Part shown: piece by piece, positions 42,999 to 52,214 of the stretch
Numbering within the stretch: position 1 is the stretch's first letter
Layout: each line of letters begins with the position of its first letter
Source of the DNA: Tautonia rosea
GTDB lineage: Bacteria; Planctomycetota; Planctomycetia; Isosphaerales; Isosphaeraceae
Length of the DNA stretch: 64,000 nt
NCBI RefSeq assembly: GCF_012958305.1
Contig: NZ_JABBYO010000003.1
Location: 62,001-126,000, forward strand
Direction: 5' to 3'
Notes under the pieces: generated by a model
Database searches by the model: none
What the model saw: only the letters and a program-made list of their open reading frames with translations
Told to the model about the DNA's origin: nothing
Position numbers and translations under genes: made by a program

Positions 42999-44195
42999 TC
43001 AGGCCACCTCGACCGTGATCGATTCGATCGCATTCCAGAGGTAACCGCTCCGGTTCCAGGGGGATTGTTCCGGCTGGCGTTCGCCGTGGGAATCGATGGC
43101 TCGGGCGCGAAGGGTGTGCGATCCGCGCATCGCGTTCCAGGAGAAGTTCCAGGTCCTCCAGGAGCCTTCCAGGTCTGGCCCGGTCAGGGTTGCTGATTGC
43201 CAGGGCTCGCCGTCGATCGAAATCTGGACCTCGGTGATGCGACCGGGGCCGGTCCAGGCGACGCCGCTCACCTCAATCGGCCCTGAAGAGAGCGTCTGTC
43301 CCTCGCCAGGAGCGGTGATCAGCGACTTGACGTTCATCGCGGTGACGGGTGCGAGTTCCCCCTCCGAATCCTCGATCCAGGAGCCTGGCGGGGCGAGTTC
43401 TCGGGGAATGCGGTAGCCGGTTCGCTGGTAGAATCCGGGAGCTTCCTCGTCGGCCAGGGTGATCTCGCGCAGCCATTTGAGCGAATGATTCGCCGTCCAG
43501 CACGGAACGATCAGTCGAAGCGGCCCACCGTGCAGATCGGGCAGGGGCTCGCCGTTCATGTGGGTGGCGACCATCGTCATCGGATCGACCGCCTTGACCA
43601 GCGGAATACTCCGGAAAAACGCGGGTGTTTTCGGGTGTGGGGGGGTATCGGCCCCGAGCAGATGGACGTGCTTCGCCCCGTCTCGCACACCTGCCCGATC
43701 GAGCAGATCAACCAAGCGTACTCCGGACCATTCCGCGTTGCCGACCGCTCCCCTTGCCCAGGGAATGCCCGGAACATTCGGGCGGAACAACCCTCGGCCG
43801 TTTCCGGCACACTGGAGCACGACCGGTCTGGTGACCTGCTCCATCTCTGCCAGGTCGTCCAGAGACAGCGAGATTGGCCGATCGACGAGCCCCTTGATCT
43901 CCACCCGCCACGGCTCGGGCACGATGGCCGGCTCGATGAAGTGACTGCGCTTGAAGAACAGATCGTTCGGGGTGATCCAGCGTCCCAGGCTCGTCACCGG
44001 TGTTTCGGCATCGAGGGGGACCAGGTTTCGGATGATCAGCTCACGGTCAGTCTCGTCGGCTCCGGTGAACCAACCGAGCGCCTCAGACCCTCGCCAGGAC
44101 CAGATGCCGATTCCCGCCGCGGTGCCGCCCAAAGCTCGACGGAGGAGCGATCGGCGGTTCGACTTCGGAATCGCATTCGTGTCATCCTGGCTCAT
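42999..44195 (-). CDS. Sulfite oxidase-type molybdopterin oxidoreductase (SorA-like), Tat-exported
   Basis: A 398-residue protein with a twin-arginine leader (SNRRSLLRRALGGTAAGIG). The Mo-cofactor domain carries the ligand Cys129 in VVLQCAGNGRG, then WSGVRLVDLLDRAG, ADTPPHPKTPAFFRSIPLVKA and HGGPLRLIVPCWTANHSLKWL. The C-terminal Mo-co dimerisation domain (IEVSGVAWTGPGRITEVQISIDG) is complete. The class oxidises sulfite to sulfate or reduces similar oxo-substrates; together with the cytochrome gene just downstream it looks like a periplasmic SorAB sulfite dehydrogenase. GGAG lies eight bases before the ATG at 44195. Substrate specificity is inferred from family and partner only. Confidence 0.92.
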   Translation of the reverse strand: MSQDDTNAIPKSNRRSLLRRALGGTAAGIGIWSWRGSEALGWFTGADETDRELIIRNLVPLDAETPVTSLGRWITPNDLFFKRSHFIEPAIVPEPWRVEIKGLVDRPISLSLDDLAEMEQVTRPVVLQCAGNGRGLFRPNVPGIPWARGAVGNAEWSGVRLVDLLDRAGVRDGAKHVHLLGADTPPHPKTPAFFRSIPLVKAVDPMTMVATHMNGEPLPDLHGGPLRLIVPCWTANHSLKWLREITLADEEAPGFYQRTGYRIPRELAPPGSWIEDSEGELAPVTAMNVKSLITAPGEGQTLSSGPIEVSGVAWTGPGRITEVQISIDGEPWQSATLTGPDLEGSWRTWNFSWNAMRGSHTLRARAIDSHGERQPEQSPWNRSGYLWNAIESITVEVA

Positions 44196-44299
44196 TGCAG
44201 AAACTCCGATCGATCGGTTTCGATACCCTGGGGCTGTTGTGGTTGATTCTATCCCGCTTTGGCTCAGGGTCCAATTCCCGCCCCGAGCGACAGGGAGAA

Positions 44300-45268
44300 T
44301 CAAAGATCCGAGAGGTCGAGCCGTCCCTGTTCTCGAAGGCTTGAAAAGCGTTGATACGTTTCCGCGATCCCCTGGTCGAGGCTTGTCCGAGGCAAGGGGC
44401 CGAGCTGCGCCTGCAGTCGGCTTTCATCAAGACTCGGGGCGATTGGCAACTGATTTGATCCGTGTGTGACGCGCCCTTTCGCGTCGGGCACGACCGATTC
44501 GAAGGTGGAAACAAAGGTTTCGATCGACACGACGTCCCCCCGAACGTTGAAGGCGTCGGCCCCCTCAAACGGGGCATCAAGGGCCCGGACGAAGGCGGCG
44601 GCCACGTCTCCGACATACTGAAGGTCCTGGAGGCCACCGTAGCTGATGGCGTAGTTGCGGCCAGCGGCGACAGCCTTGATGGCTTTCGTCGGCTCGCTGG
44701 TCATGCCGAAGTCTCGACCGACACCGTAGACGGTCCAGGGACGGAGCGCGATGCTCGAAATACCGTGGTCGAGCCAGTAAACCCGCGCATTCAGCTCGTT
44801 GCAGACCTTGTAGGCGCCGTAATGGGTCATCGGGGTGAGGCGGACCTCGTCGGCCAATGGGGCCCCGTCCGGCACTCCTGGGCCATGCACCGCGGCCGAG
44901 CTGGCGTAAACGACGCGGGAGATCTGATCTTTCAAGGCTCGGGCTGTTTCGAAAACCGCCAGCGTGCCGACCACGTTGACCAGCGCCCCCTTGATCGGAT
45001 CGGCCCGGCAGAGAGGAACCTGCAAGGCGGCCAGGTGCAGTAACTGGGTGGCTCCGAACTGCTCGGCCGCCTCTCGAACGAGGCTTGGGTCGGTCACATC
45101 GCCGGGAATGAAGCGCACTCGCTCCAGTTGCTCGGAGTCGAGGAGCAATTCGAGGCGATGCGTGTCGCGTCTCAAGTCGAGGATCGCGACCTCATGTCCC
45201 CCTTCGATCAGTTGCATCGTGACCCAGGAACCGATGCATCCGTAACCGCCAGTCATCAAGACGCGCAC
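44300..45268 (-). CDS. NAD-dependent epimerase/dehydratase (extended SDR)
   Basis: A 322-residue extended short-chain dehydrogenase. Cofactor site TGGYGCIGSWVTMQL at the N-terminus, LHLAALQVPLCRADP, catalytic VYASSAAVHG and the YxxxK pair in HYGAYKVCNE, followed by RPWTVYGVGRDFG. Such enzymes modify nucleotide sugars or hydroxysteroid-like substrates; none can be named here. The start is GTG (GTG-CGC-GTC) supported by AGGAG eight bases upstream. It lies 104 bp upstream of the molybdoenzyme gene on the same strand, and co-transcription is possible but not obvious. Confidence 0.92.
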   Translation of the reverse strand: MRVLMTGGYGCIGSWVTMQLIEGGHEVAILDLRRDTHRLELLLDSEQLERVRFIPGDVTDPSLVREAAEQFGATQLLHLAALQVPLCRADPIKGALVNVVGTLAVFETARALKDQISRVVYASSAAVHGPGVPDGAPLADEVRLTPMTHYGAYKVCNELNARVYWLDHGISSIALRPWTVYGVGRDFGMTSEPTKAIKAVAAGRNYAISYGGLQDLQYVGDVAAAFVRALDAPFEGADAFNVRGDVVSIETFVSTFESVVPDAKGRVTHGSNQLPIAPSLDESRLQAQLGPLPRTSLDQGIAETYQRFSSLREQGRLDLSDL

Positions 45269-45489
45269 GCCAATTGCTCCTGGCCCGAGGGCCTCATCGG
45301 TGTCTCGTGTCGATTGTTCGAATTCCCGAAGTGTATCGGCGCAGAAGTCGCATGCCCAGCGTAAGCCGGGAATCGCTGCAATCAGCCGCGGGATGACAGC
45401 CGGCTCCGAGATCGTGATTCAGAAGGAGCGAGCATCGTGTAAGCTAGGCGGCTTGCCTTGATTCGGTCTTGTCTGCCGAGGTCACGTTC

Positions 45490-46953
45490 ATGCTGCTGGT
45501 CGCCGGGTCGATTCACTGGGAACACGTTCTGATCACGGGATTGGGCATCTTGGTGAGCCTTGTCAGCACAATGCACGTCTTGCTCCACAAGAAGGAAACA
45601 CGAGCGGCCATCGGTTGGATCGGTCTGATCTGGCTCTCGCCGATTCTGGGCTCGGTCGTTTACGTCTTGCTGGGAATCAATCGGATCGAGCGTAAGGCCA
45701 GGGCATTGCGCCGGGATCGGCCTTCGGTTCACAAGCTCGACCCGGAAGGATATACGGATTCCCTCTTGCTTGAACGGCTCGGCCCGGAACGTGACCATCT
45801 GGTCACGCTCGCCCGGCTTGGCTTCGCGGCGACGGGACGCCAGCTCTTGGGGGGGAACCATGTCAAACTGCTCGACGGAGGTGATGAAACCTATCCGGCG
45901 ATGGTCCGGCAGATTGATCGGGCCAAGTGGTCGATCACCCTCTTGACCTATATCTTTCGTAACGACGAGGCCGGGGTTCTGGTAGCCGATGCGCTCTCAA
46001 AAGCCCGCGACCGGGGGGTCGAGATTCGCATCCTGATCGACGGCCTTGGTTCGGTCCATGAGGGAGCACCGATCGTCGAGCACCTGCGGCGACTCGGCCT
46101 GACCGTCGCGCTGTTCATTCCCACCTTGCGTCCGGACTGGATGCGATATGCCAACCTCCGAAATCACCGCAAGGTTATGATCATCGATGGCCATGTCGGA
46201 TTTACCGGCGGCATGAACATTCTTGATGACTTTCTGAGCAAGCCAGGCGCGATACACGGTGTCCATGCCCGAGATACGCACTTCGAGATTAGCGGCCCCG
46301 TCGTCACAACGCTTCAGCAATCCTTCGCGGATGATTGGGCGTTTAGTACCGAGGAAGTTCTCGATGGCGAGCTTTGGTTCCCCCAGCATCATCCGAGCGA
46401 GGGGCAAACCATTGCCCGGATCGTGGTCGATGGGCCGGACATGGAAGACGATCCGCTGGCAGCGGTCCTCTTCGGAGCACTCGCGGTCGCTCGGTCTTCC
46501 GTGTCGATCGTCACCCCATACTTTATTCCCGATCCTCCTCTTTCGGCGGCCTTGATTTCGGCGGTGCAGCGAGGCGTGAAGGTCGAGATTTTCTTGCCTC
46601 AGAAGAATAATCATCCGATCGTTCAGTGGGCTGGAATCCCTTTGCTCGAACCCTTGCTCGAAGCGGGATGCCGAGTCTTACTCCTTCCGCCGCCGTTTGA
46701 TCATTCGAAACTGATGGTGGTGGACGATGCCTGGTCATTCCTTGGCTCGGCCAACTGGGATCCGAGAAGCCTCGTGCTGAATTTCGAGTTGAACGTGGAG
46801 TGTTACGATCCCGACCTCGCGGACGAGATCAATCGATCTCTTGAAGATCGACGTCGCCGCGCTCGTGAGTTATCGCTTGAATCCCTGAGGAGTCGATCGC
46901 TCCTGCTCCAACTCCGAGACAACCTTGCCCGGCTCTTCTCTCCGTATCTATGA
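45490..46953 (+). CDS. Cardiolipin synthase (phospholipase D family)
   Basis: A 487-residue membrane enzyme with two N-terminal hydrophobic segments (about 12-33 and 40-62) and two HKD catalytic motifs: HRKVMIID (His226, Lys228, Asp233) and HSKLMVVD (His405, Lys407, Asp412). It condenses phosphatidyl donors to make cardiolipin at the inner membrane; length and the 'GSANWDPRSLVLNFELNVE' end are typical of ClsA-like proteins. I start at the ATG at 45490 with GAGG about nine bases upstream; a TTG seven codons earlier is also in frame. It is followed on the same strand by a PLP dehydratase gene 73 bp away. Confidence 0.94.
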   Translation: MLLVAGSIHWEHVLITGLGILVSLVSTMHVLLHKKETRAAIGWIGLIWLSPILGSVVYVLLGINRIERKARALRRDRPSVHKLDPEGYTDSLLLERLGPERDHLVTLARLGFAATGRQLLGGNHVKLLDGGDETYPAMVRQIDRAKWSITLLTYIFRNDEAGVLVADALSKARDRGVEIRILIDGLGSVHEGAPIVEHLRRLGLTVALFIPTLRPDWMRYANLRNHRKVMIIDGHVGFTGGMNILDDFLSKPGAIHGVHARDTHFEISGPVVTTLQQSFADDWAFSTEEVLDGELWFPQHHPSEGQTIARIVVDGPDMEDDPLAAVLFGALAVARSSVSIVTPYFIPDPPLSAALISAVQRGVKVEIFLPQKNNHPIVQWAGIPLLEPLLEAGCRVLLLPPPFDHSKLMVVDDAWSFLGSANWDPRSLVLNFELNVECYDPDLADEINRSLEDRRRRARELSLESLRSRSLLLQLRDNLARLFSPYL

Positions 46954-47026
46954 ACCTGGCGATGAATTTCAGACGTTGAGGTATTTCGCAATCTGATTCA
47001 TCGTCGATCATCAAGGAGCTCCATCC

Positions 47027-48031
47027 GTGAGCGACTCGACTCGTCCCCTTGAGATTCCGATCGGGATCGACCAGATTCGTGACGCCGCCGATCGCCTCAG
47101 GGGACTGGCCCATCGAACCCCGGTCCTGAGCTGCTCAGCCCTGGATCAGCGAGTGGGAGCTTCGGTCTTCCTCAAGTGCGAGAACTTCCAGCGGATCGGC
47201 GCGTTCAAATTCCGGGGAGCAATGAACGCCCTTCTGCAACTGACTGAGGACGAGCGACACAAGGGGGTCGTCACGCACTCTTCAGGCAACCATGCCCAGG
47301 CGCTGGCCCTGGCGGCAAAACTTGCAGGGGTGCCGGCGTGTGTGGTCATGCCGCATACGGCTCCTTCCATCAAACGACAAGCGACGAAAGGCCACGGAGC
47401 CCGCGTGGTCTCTTGTGAGCCGACCGTGGAATCTCGTGAAGCAACCGTTGCCCAGTTGATGGAGGAGCATGGTTACACACTCGTTCATCCCTACGACGAC
47501 TGGTCCGTGATTGCCGGAGCCGGAACCGCCGCCCTGGAACTGATCGAGGACGCCGGGCCGCTCGATGTCGTGATAGCCCCCGTCGGTGGGGGAGGGTTAA
47601 TGGCCGGAACGTGCCTGGCGACGGCCGGAACGAGTCCCCGAACCCGATTGGTTGGCGCTGAGCCGGCTCGAGCCGATGACGCGAAGCGATCGCTCGAACA
47701 GGGAGCCATTCAACCGTCTCACAACCCAAGAACGGTGGCCGACGGTCTTCGAACGTCACTTGGTCGCCGGCCCTTTGCCGTACTCTCTCGCCATCTGGAG
47801 CGGATCGTGACCGCAGAAGAATCGGAGATTCTCCAGGCGATGCGGTTTATCTGGGAACGAGTGAACATCATCATCGAACCTTCGTGTGCCGTACCGGTCG
47901 CCGCATTACTTGCGGGTCGAGTTCCAGAGATCCAAGGAACGCGGGCCGGTGTCATTCTGACAGGTGGGAATGTTGATCTCGATCCGATGTTTCAGTCGCT
48001 CTCCGAACGATGGCTTGAGAAAGGTCGTTGA
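47027..48031 (+). CDS. PLP-dependent threonine/serine dehydratase (or serine racemase)
   Basis: A 334-residue fold-type II PLP enzyme. The cofactor lysine is Lys61 in GAFKFRGA, the phosphate loop is GGGGLMAGT, and SSGNHAQALALAAKL is the usual substrate loop. There is no C-terminal ACT regulatory domain, so it is the short form: catabolic threonine dehydratase or serine racemase-like rather than isoleucine-pathway IlvA. Start GTG is supported by AAGGAG eight bases upstream. Deamination of threonine or serine to 2-oxobutyrate or pyruvate is the expected reaction; racemase activity cannot be excluded. Confidence 0.92.
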   Translation: MSDSTRPLEIPIGIDQIRDAADRLRGLAHRTPVLSCSALDQRVGASVFLKCENFQRIGAFKFRGAMNALLQLTEDERHKGVVTHSSGNHAQALALAAKLAGVPACVVMPHTAPSIKRQATKGHGARVVSCEPTVESREATVAQLMEEHGYTLVHPYDDWSVIAGAGTAALELIEDAGPLDVVIAPVGGGGLMAGTCLATAGTSPRTRLVGAEPARADDAKRSLEQGAIQPSHNPRTVADGLRTSLGRRPFAVLSRHLERIVTAEESEILQAMRFIWERVNIIIEPSCAVPVAALLAGRVPEIQGTRAGVILTGGNVDLDPMFQSLSERWLEKGR

Positions 48032-48127
48032 CAGAGTTTCATTCCCGGCCTAGCCTTCTCATCGGGGTATCTGAGAATGCCTGTTGGCCGGGAAATTCTC
48101 CTCCTCGTCTTGAGAAAGCCGGATTCG

Positions 48128-48310
48128 ATGCTCGCTCGAAGGTTTACTCGAATCGTGTCTGACGATTCCGGCGTATCAGCAGTTGAGTATGCGCTGCTGA
48201 TCGCACTCATTGCGATGTTCTGCATTTCGGTGATCTCTGGACTGGGAGACTCGACTCAGGCTTCCTTGCAGAGGATCACCGATCTGCTGGTCAGTGGCGT
48301 TCGGGTTTAA
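48128..48310 (+). CDS. Flp-family type IVb pilin, isolated gene
   Basis: A 60-residue prepilin: a short basic leader (MLARRFTRIVSDDSG), then SAVEYALLIALIAMFCISVISGLG, the G-x4-E-Y Flp signature with the cleavage site before the hydrophobic helix, then a short tail. Length and layout fit Flp pilins assembled by Tad machines. No Tad gene (cpaB, cpaC, tadA, tadB) is in the window, so it depends on machinery elsewhere. I start at 48128; an ATG 17 codons upstream in the same frame would give an unusually long leader. Confidence 0.85.
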   Translation: MLARRFTRIVSDDSGVSAVEYALLIALIAMFCISVISGLGDSTQASLQRITDLLVSGVRV

Positions 48311-48331
48311 GGCCATGCATGTCTGAGGCGT

Positions 48332-50095
48332 TTATGACCCCTGGACCTGCGATCGGATCCACTCCGTCATCTGGTTGAGGACTTCAGGAGCGATCGTCTG
48401 CTCGATGCCACCATATTCGAGCGGGGCCCCGCTTTCGGCTCGCTGAAAAAGATGATTGAGGCCGGGTAAGATCATCACACGTGACTTGCTGTTGCCTCCC
48501 TCGCGAAGCGAGGCTTCCACCTCGGAGGCATTCTGTGCGGGATCGACCTGGAGGTCCTTCTCACCGAACAGCGCCAGAACCGGGCAAGCGACTTGCCGAA
48601 GGGTCGGCCTCGGGTCATAGCTCAGGAAGAATCGGAACCAGGGACGTTGCAGCTCGGTGTTGGAGAGTGAAAGCGAGACCTCCGACTCGTCCATCGCGTC
48701 GCGTTGTTCGGGACTGAGGCTTTCGAGCAGCTTGCGGTTGAACGCCTCAAGCGCCTCGGCATCGACGGCATCATCCTCGCCCGAATCCAGCCGGGCCGTC
48801 AGTTCCTCCAGAACCTTGACCTGGTAGGTAACCAACTCGTCCGGAAGACCCGAGGCGCGAGCGATCAAATCGGTTTGCCGCAGGATGATCTCACGGCCGG
48901 TCACGCCGGTTCCGGCAAGCAGGACCAGAAACCCAACCTCCTCGGGGGCCTTGATCGCCGCCATTGGGCCGATCACTCCCCCCTCGCTGTGACCAATGAT
49001 GCCAATCGTCTCGGGATCAATCTCGGCTCGATCGCTCAGGAACCGCACGGCAGCAAGGGCGTCGGTGGCGAAGTCTTCCGAGGTTGCCGAGGCGTGATCA
49101 CCTTCTGACGCTCCAACCCCTCGGTCATCGAATCGGAGCACCGCGATGCCGGCGCGGGTCAGGTGATCGGCGATGACGAGAAAGGGCTTATGCCCCAGGA
49201 TCGTCTCGTCCCGATCTTGCGGTCCGGAGCCGCTCACCATCACCGCAGCGGGAAACGGACCGTCTCCTTCGGGGATCGTCAGAGTTCCGGCAAGCTGAAT
49301 CTTGGCATTTGGATTCGTGAACGTCACCTCCTCGATCGCATAGGGAAACGGCGGTTCCGGATGCTGAGGACGGTTGAGCGTACTGACCGCATCGACCTTT
49401 TCGAACGACAACGGCAGACTGAGGATCGATTGCGTCCACTGCCCCTCGATCCGCGTACGATCATCGTCCAACGTCCCTTCGAAGCTGCCGCCAATCGATT
49501 TGACCTCGAACCGGACAACCTTCCCCTCGACCGAGATCGCGGTGACGGGAATTCCGGAGACACCCTGATCGACGCTGTCGAAAACAGCCCGACGCCTGTT
49601 CGGTGTCTCCTCGACGGGTTCTACCCGCAATGCCACACGGAGCTTCTGGCCCAGCGGAAGCTCGATCGGCCCTTGCCAGATCCCAAGCAATGTTTCAGGA
49701 GCATCAACGGGCCGGGGCAGTTCGTCTTCCGGAGTCAGGGTCAGGGTGATCGGGGTTGCTCTGCCGCCCTGGTTGAATGTTCCCTTGATCGTCTGACCAT
49801 CCTCAGCCAGCGTTCCCTCAAAGGTTGCCGCGATGGTCTGGCTTTCAAACCGGAGTGTTTGTTCAACGAGCGAAATCCGGTCGATCTTCAAACCGAACGA
49901 CCCCTGATCGGGGCTGTCCAGAGTTCCCTCCAATTCCCCTTCCTGGGTCGAGGTGACATGGAGGACGAGGGCCAGCTCGGCGGGACCGACCTTCAGCGTC
50001 CCGACCCAGTGGCCAAGGGCAGGAGAAGCCTCGTCAAGGAACGAGCCTGCCGCGGTTGAGCTTAAGAACACGGTCGCCAGCATCAGAGAGGTCAT
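48332..50095 (-). CDS. Exported alpha/beta hydrolase with two N-terminal beta domains
   Basis: A 587-residue protein with a signal peptide (MTSLMLATVFLSSTAAGSF). Two related beta-rich domains come first (about 28-125 and 135-235), each with a W-x-G start and an LDS/FDS-x-DQG motif (TLDSPDQGSFG, VFDSVDQGVSG), so they are an internal duplication. The hydrolase domain (about 250-585) has nucleophile Ser370 in GIIGHSEGGVIG, an acid near LFGEKDLQVDP and His in LPGLNHLFQ. The family is the dienelactone/peptidase-like hydrolases seen in many secreted planctomycete proteins; an ester or peptide substrate is likely but unknown. It is divergent from the phosphoesterase gene at 50298. Confidence 0.9.
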   Translation of the reverse strand: MTSLMLATVFLSSTAAGSFLDEASPALGHWVGTLKVGPAELALVLHVTSTQEGELEGTLDSPDQGSFGLKIDRISLVEQTLRFESQTIAATFEGTLAEDGQTIKGTFNQGGRATPITLTLTPEDELPRPVDAPETLLGIWQGPIELPLGQKLRVALRVEPVEETPNRRRAVFDSVDQGVSGIPVTAISVEGKVVRFEVKSIGGSFEGTLDDDRTRIEGQWTQSILSLPLSFEKVDAVSTLNRPQHPEPPFPYAIEEVTFTNPNAKIQLAGTLTIPEGDGPFPAAVMVSGSGPQDRDETILGHKPFLVIADHLTRAGIAVLRFDDRGVGASEGDHASATSEDFATDALAAVRFLSDRAEIDPETIGIIGHSEGGVIGPMAAIKAPEEVGFLVLLAGTGVTGREIILRQTDLIARASGLPDELVTYQVKVLEELTARLDSGEDDAVDAEALEAFNRKLLESLSPEQRDAMDESEVSLSLSNTELQRPWFRFFLSYDPRPTLRQVACPVLALFGEKDLQVDPAQNASEVEASLREGGNSKSRVMILPGLNHLFQRAESGAPLEYGGIEQTIAPEVLNQMTEWIRSQVQGS

Positions 50096-50297
50096 GGGGA
50101 TACCCAGATTGTCAATCGAGAATGAGAAAGATGCTCGAAGTGGCTTGTCGAGCCCTCCCGAGAAATACGATCCTCATCTTGGTGTCTTCGCCCTGGTATC
50201 GTCATTATTTCAGTGAATCACGCCCGGCACTCCGGTGAGCGATTCCAAGGGGAAGGACCTTCTGTCGAGGATGTGTCACGGAGTCGAGTTCAGCACG

Positions 50298-50999
50298 ATG
50301 CATACCCGCGCGAACACTCTCGTCGATGGCCTTGTGGATGGCCCGACCGGCTGGCGGCTCGCTCCGGAGGGAGCCGCGATCTTCGAGGCCGATCGGATTG
50401 CGATCGTCGCCGATGTGCACCTGGGTTACGAGTGGGCCAGGGCCTCGGGGGGGGATGTCGTGCCGTCGCACTCGCTCGGCGAGACGATTGGCAAATTCGA
50501 CCGGTTGCTCGCCCGCCTACCGATCAGTCGGGTGATCGTCGCGGGAGACCTGACCGAGTCGGCCGCGCCGTGTCCGAGGACGGCACGATCCTTGACGAGG
50601 CTTCGTCTTTGGTTCGCTGAACGTCAGGTCGAATTCATCCGGATTGCCGGCAACCACGATCCGCGACGACGGCCACCCTTGCCGGAATCGATCAGCGTGG
50701 GAGGCTGGACGATCGCTCACGGACACCGAGCGATCCCCGGTGACCGGATCGTCTTTGGCCATCATCACCCAACCTTGAAAGCGGCGGGACGATCGGCCCC
50801 GTGCTTCCTGTTCGATGAGCGGACCATTGCGCTGCCGGCCTTTTCCGCGAATGCGGCGGGCCTCGACGTGGGAACGGCCCCCTTGCCGAAGGCGCTGCGT
50901 GGCGACACTTTGCGCTGTGTCGCGGGGACGGGATCGGAATTACTCGACTTCGGATCGCTTGCTGAGTTGCGTGCTCGGCTCTCGGCCCGACGCGCCTGA
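50298..50999 (+). CDS. PdeM-like DNA-repair metallophosphoesterase
   Basis: A 233-residue calcineurin-like phosphoesterase. Metal-binding motifs are complete: ADVHLGYE (Asp39, His41), GDLTES (Asp84), GNHD (119-121), HGH (141-143) and GHHH (154-157). The start of the domain and the short length fit the PdeM 'ligase-associated' group, whose members work with Lhr-type helicases in DNA damage repair. An Lhr-type helicase gene is at 36293, 12 kb away, not adjacent. The start is uncertain: I use the ATG at 50298 because it gives the normal family length; GTG at 50235 or ATG at 50271 are alternatives. Confidence 0.85.
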   Translation: MHTRANTLVDGLVDGPTGWRLAPEGAAIFEADRIAIVADVHLGYEWARASGGDVVPSHSLGETIGKFDRLLARLPISRVIVAGDLTESAAPCPRTARSLTRLRLWFAERQVEFIRIAGNHDPRRRPPLPESISVGGWTIAHGHRAIPGDRIVFGHHHPTLKAAGRSAPCFLFDERTIALPAFSANAAGLDVGTAPLPKALRGDTLRCVAGTGSELLDFGSLAELRARLSARRA

Positions 51000-51014
51000 G
51001 TTTGCTCTGCGCGA

Positions 51015-52214
51015 TCAGCGGCGGTCGCGTCGTCGTCGGGCCGATTCGAGGTTACTTTGCAGATCGAGAACGACGAGCAACTCGGTCTGGCTCGGCCCGC
51101 CGAACCCGAGGTTCAGCGGCCCCCCCTTGTTCATGAAAATGCCCGGCAGGATCCCGGCCGAGATGAGCAAGGTCTTATCAAGCGGCCATTTGGGAATCGT
51201 CTGGTTGAGGCGGCTGTGGGCAACTTCCGGCACGTCGAGATCCATCTCGGCTGGGCCAATCTGACGGGGGACAATCACGCGGGTGAGATGCTTTCGCTTG
51301 ACGACCGTGGCCCGCAAATCGACCGCCAGATCGACCGAGGTGCCGTCGTCTCGAAGCAACGGGCTGGCCCGAAGCTCGACTCCTTCCTCGATGGCGTCAA
51401 CAGTGGGCTCGAAGCCGATCTGAACCGTGTTCGAGCGGTCGAGCCCACCTCGATAGGTGATCGGATCTTTCAGGCCGGTTCGGAGGCTGAGCGTCTGCCC
51501 ATTGACGATCGGCTCTTTTCGCTCCTCGACGAGCCGGAACGCCTGGCTCAGCGACATGGTGGCCATCAACTGTTCGGTCGTGCTCGGCTCTACGAGCCAG
51601 GCTTGTTGAGCCTGCGGGCCTCCCCGCCCCTGAGTACCAAGCCGAACCGGTTCAAGTCGCGAGAAAACGTCGAGCCGCCACCTGGGATCGACCGCCGCGA
51701 CAATCCGGACCCGGAGCGTCAAGACATCGAACCAGGCATCGACGAACCGTTTGTAGACCTCATTGACCTTCGCAATCACCTCTTCGCGATGGAAAGCGCG
51801 CAGTTGCTTCGAGGTGGCACTCAGGACCGCCAGATCCTCGCCGTGCCAGATGTCTGACCCGGTGTGCCTGAAGACCCACTCGATCAGCGCCGTCTCGGGC
51901 TTGGCCGTGTCTCGAGAGTGGGGCAGAGCGGTGTACGGGGCAATGTTGAAAATGCCCCAGCCGAGCCCTTGCTGCTTGATCTGGCTGGGGGGAGTGAACG
52001 GCAGATCCTCAGCCGGATCCGAGCCGCCTCGCCTCCCGATCTCCGGGGCGAGCGGATCAGTACCGATCCCGAGCAGATCCGGATCGAGCCCCGGCTCATC
52101 GACCATTTCCTGGGCCGGTCGGAAGCCTGACGACCGGCGATCCTGGCCCCGAGCCGCCCGACCGATCAGACCGCCGAGCATCATCGTCGAGAACAAGGCC
52201 GTGCGGCGATTCAT
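51015..52214 (-). CDS. Exported protein with weak resemblance to secretin C-terminus
   Basis: A 399-residue protein with a leader containing an RR pair (NRRTALFSTMMLGGLIGRAARGQ). I do not recognise the family. The second half has a layout like the beta-domain of type II/III secretins: EEGVELRASPLLRDDGTSVDLAVDLRAT, then WPLDKTLLISAGILPGIF and a final TELLVVLDLQSN. These echo the 'G-x-x-L-x-V-x-P' and 'GxxxxIGGL' parts of GspD-like proteins, but the N-domains of secretins are absent, so I mark this as a possible lead only. The C-terminal tail is basic (ESARRRRDRR). It lies downstream of the esterase gene on the same strand with a 183-bp gap. Confidence 0.55.
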   Translation of the reverse strand: MNRRTALFSTMMLGGLIGRAARGQDRRSSGFRPAQEMVDEPGLDPDLLGIGTDPLAPEIGRRGGSDPAEDLPFTPPSQIKQQGLGWGIFNIAPYTALPHSRDTAKPETALIEWVFRHTGSDIWHGEDLAVLSATSKQLRAFHREEVIAKVNEVYKRFVDAWFDVLTLRVRIVAAVDPRWRLDVFSRLEPVRLGTQGRGGPQAQQAWLVEPSTTEQLMATMSLSQAFRLVEERKEPIVNGQTLSLRTGLKDPITYRGGLDRSNTVQIGFEPTVDAIEEGVELRASPLLRDDGTSVDLAVDLRATVVKRKHLTRVIVPRQIGPAEMDLDVPEVAHSRLNQTIPKWPLDKTLLISAGILPGIFMNKGGPLNLGFGGPSQTELLVVLDLQSNLESARRRRDRR

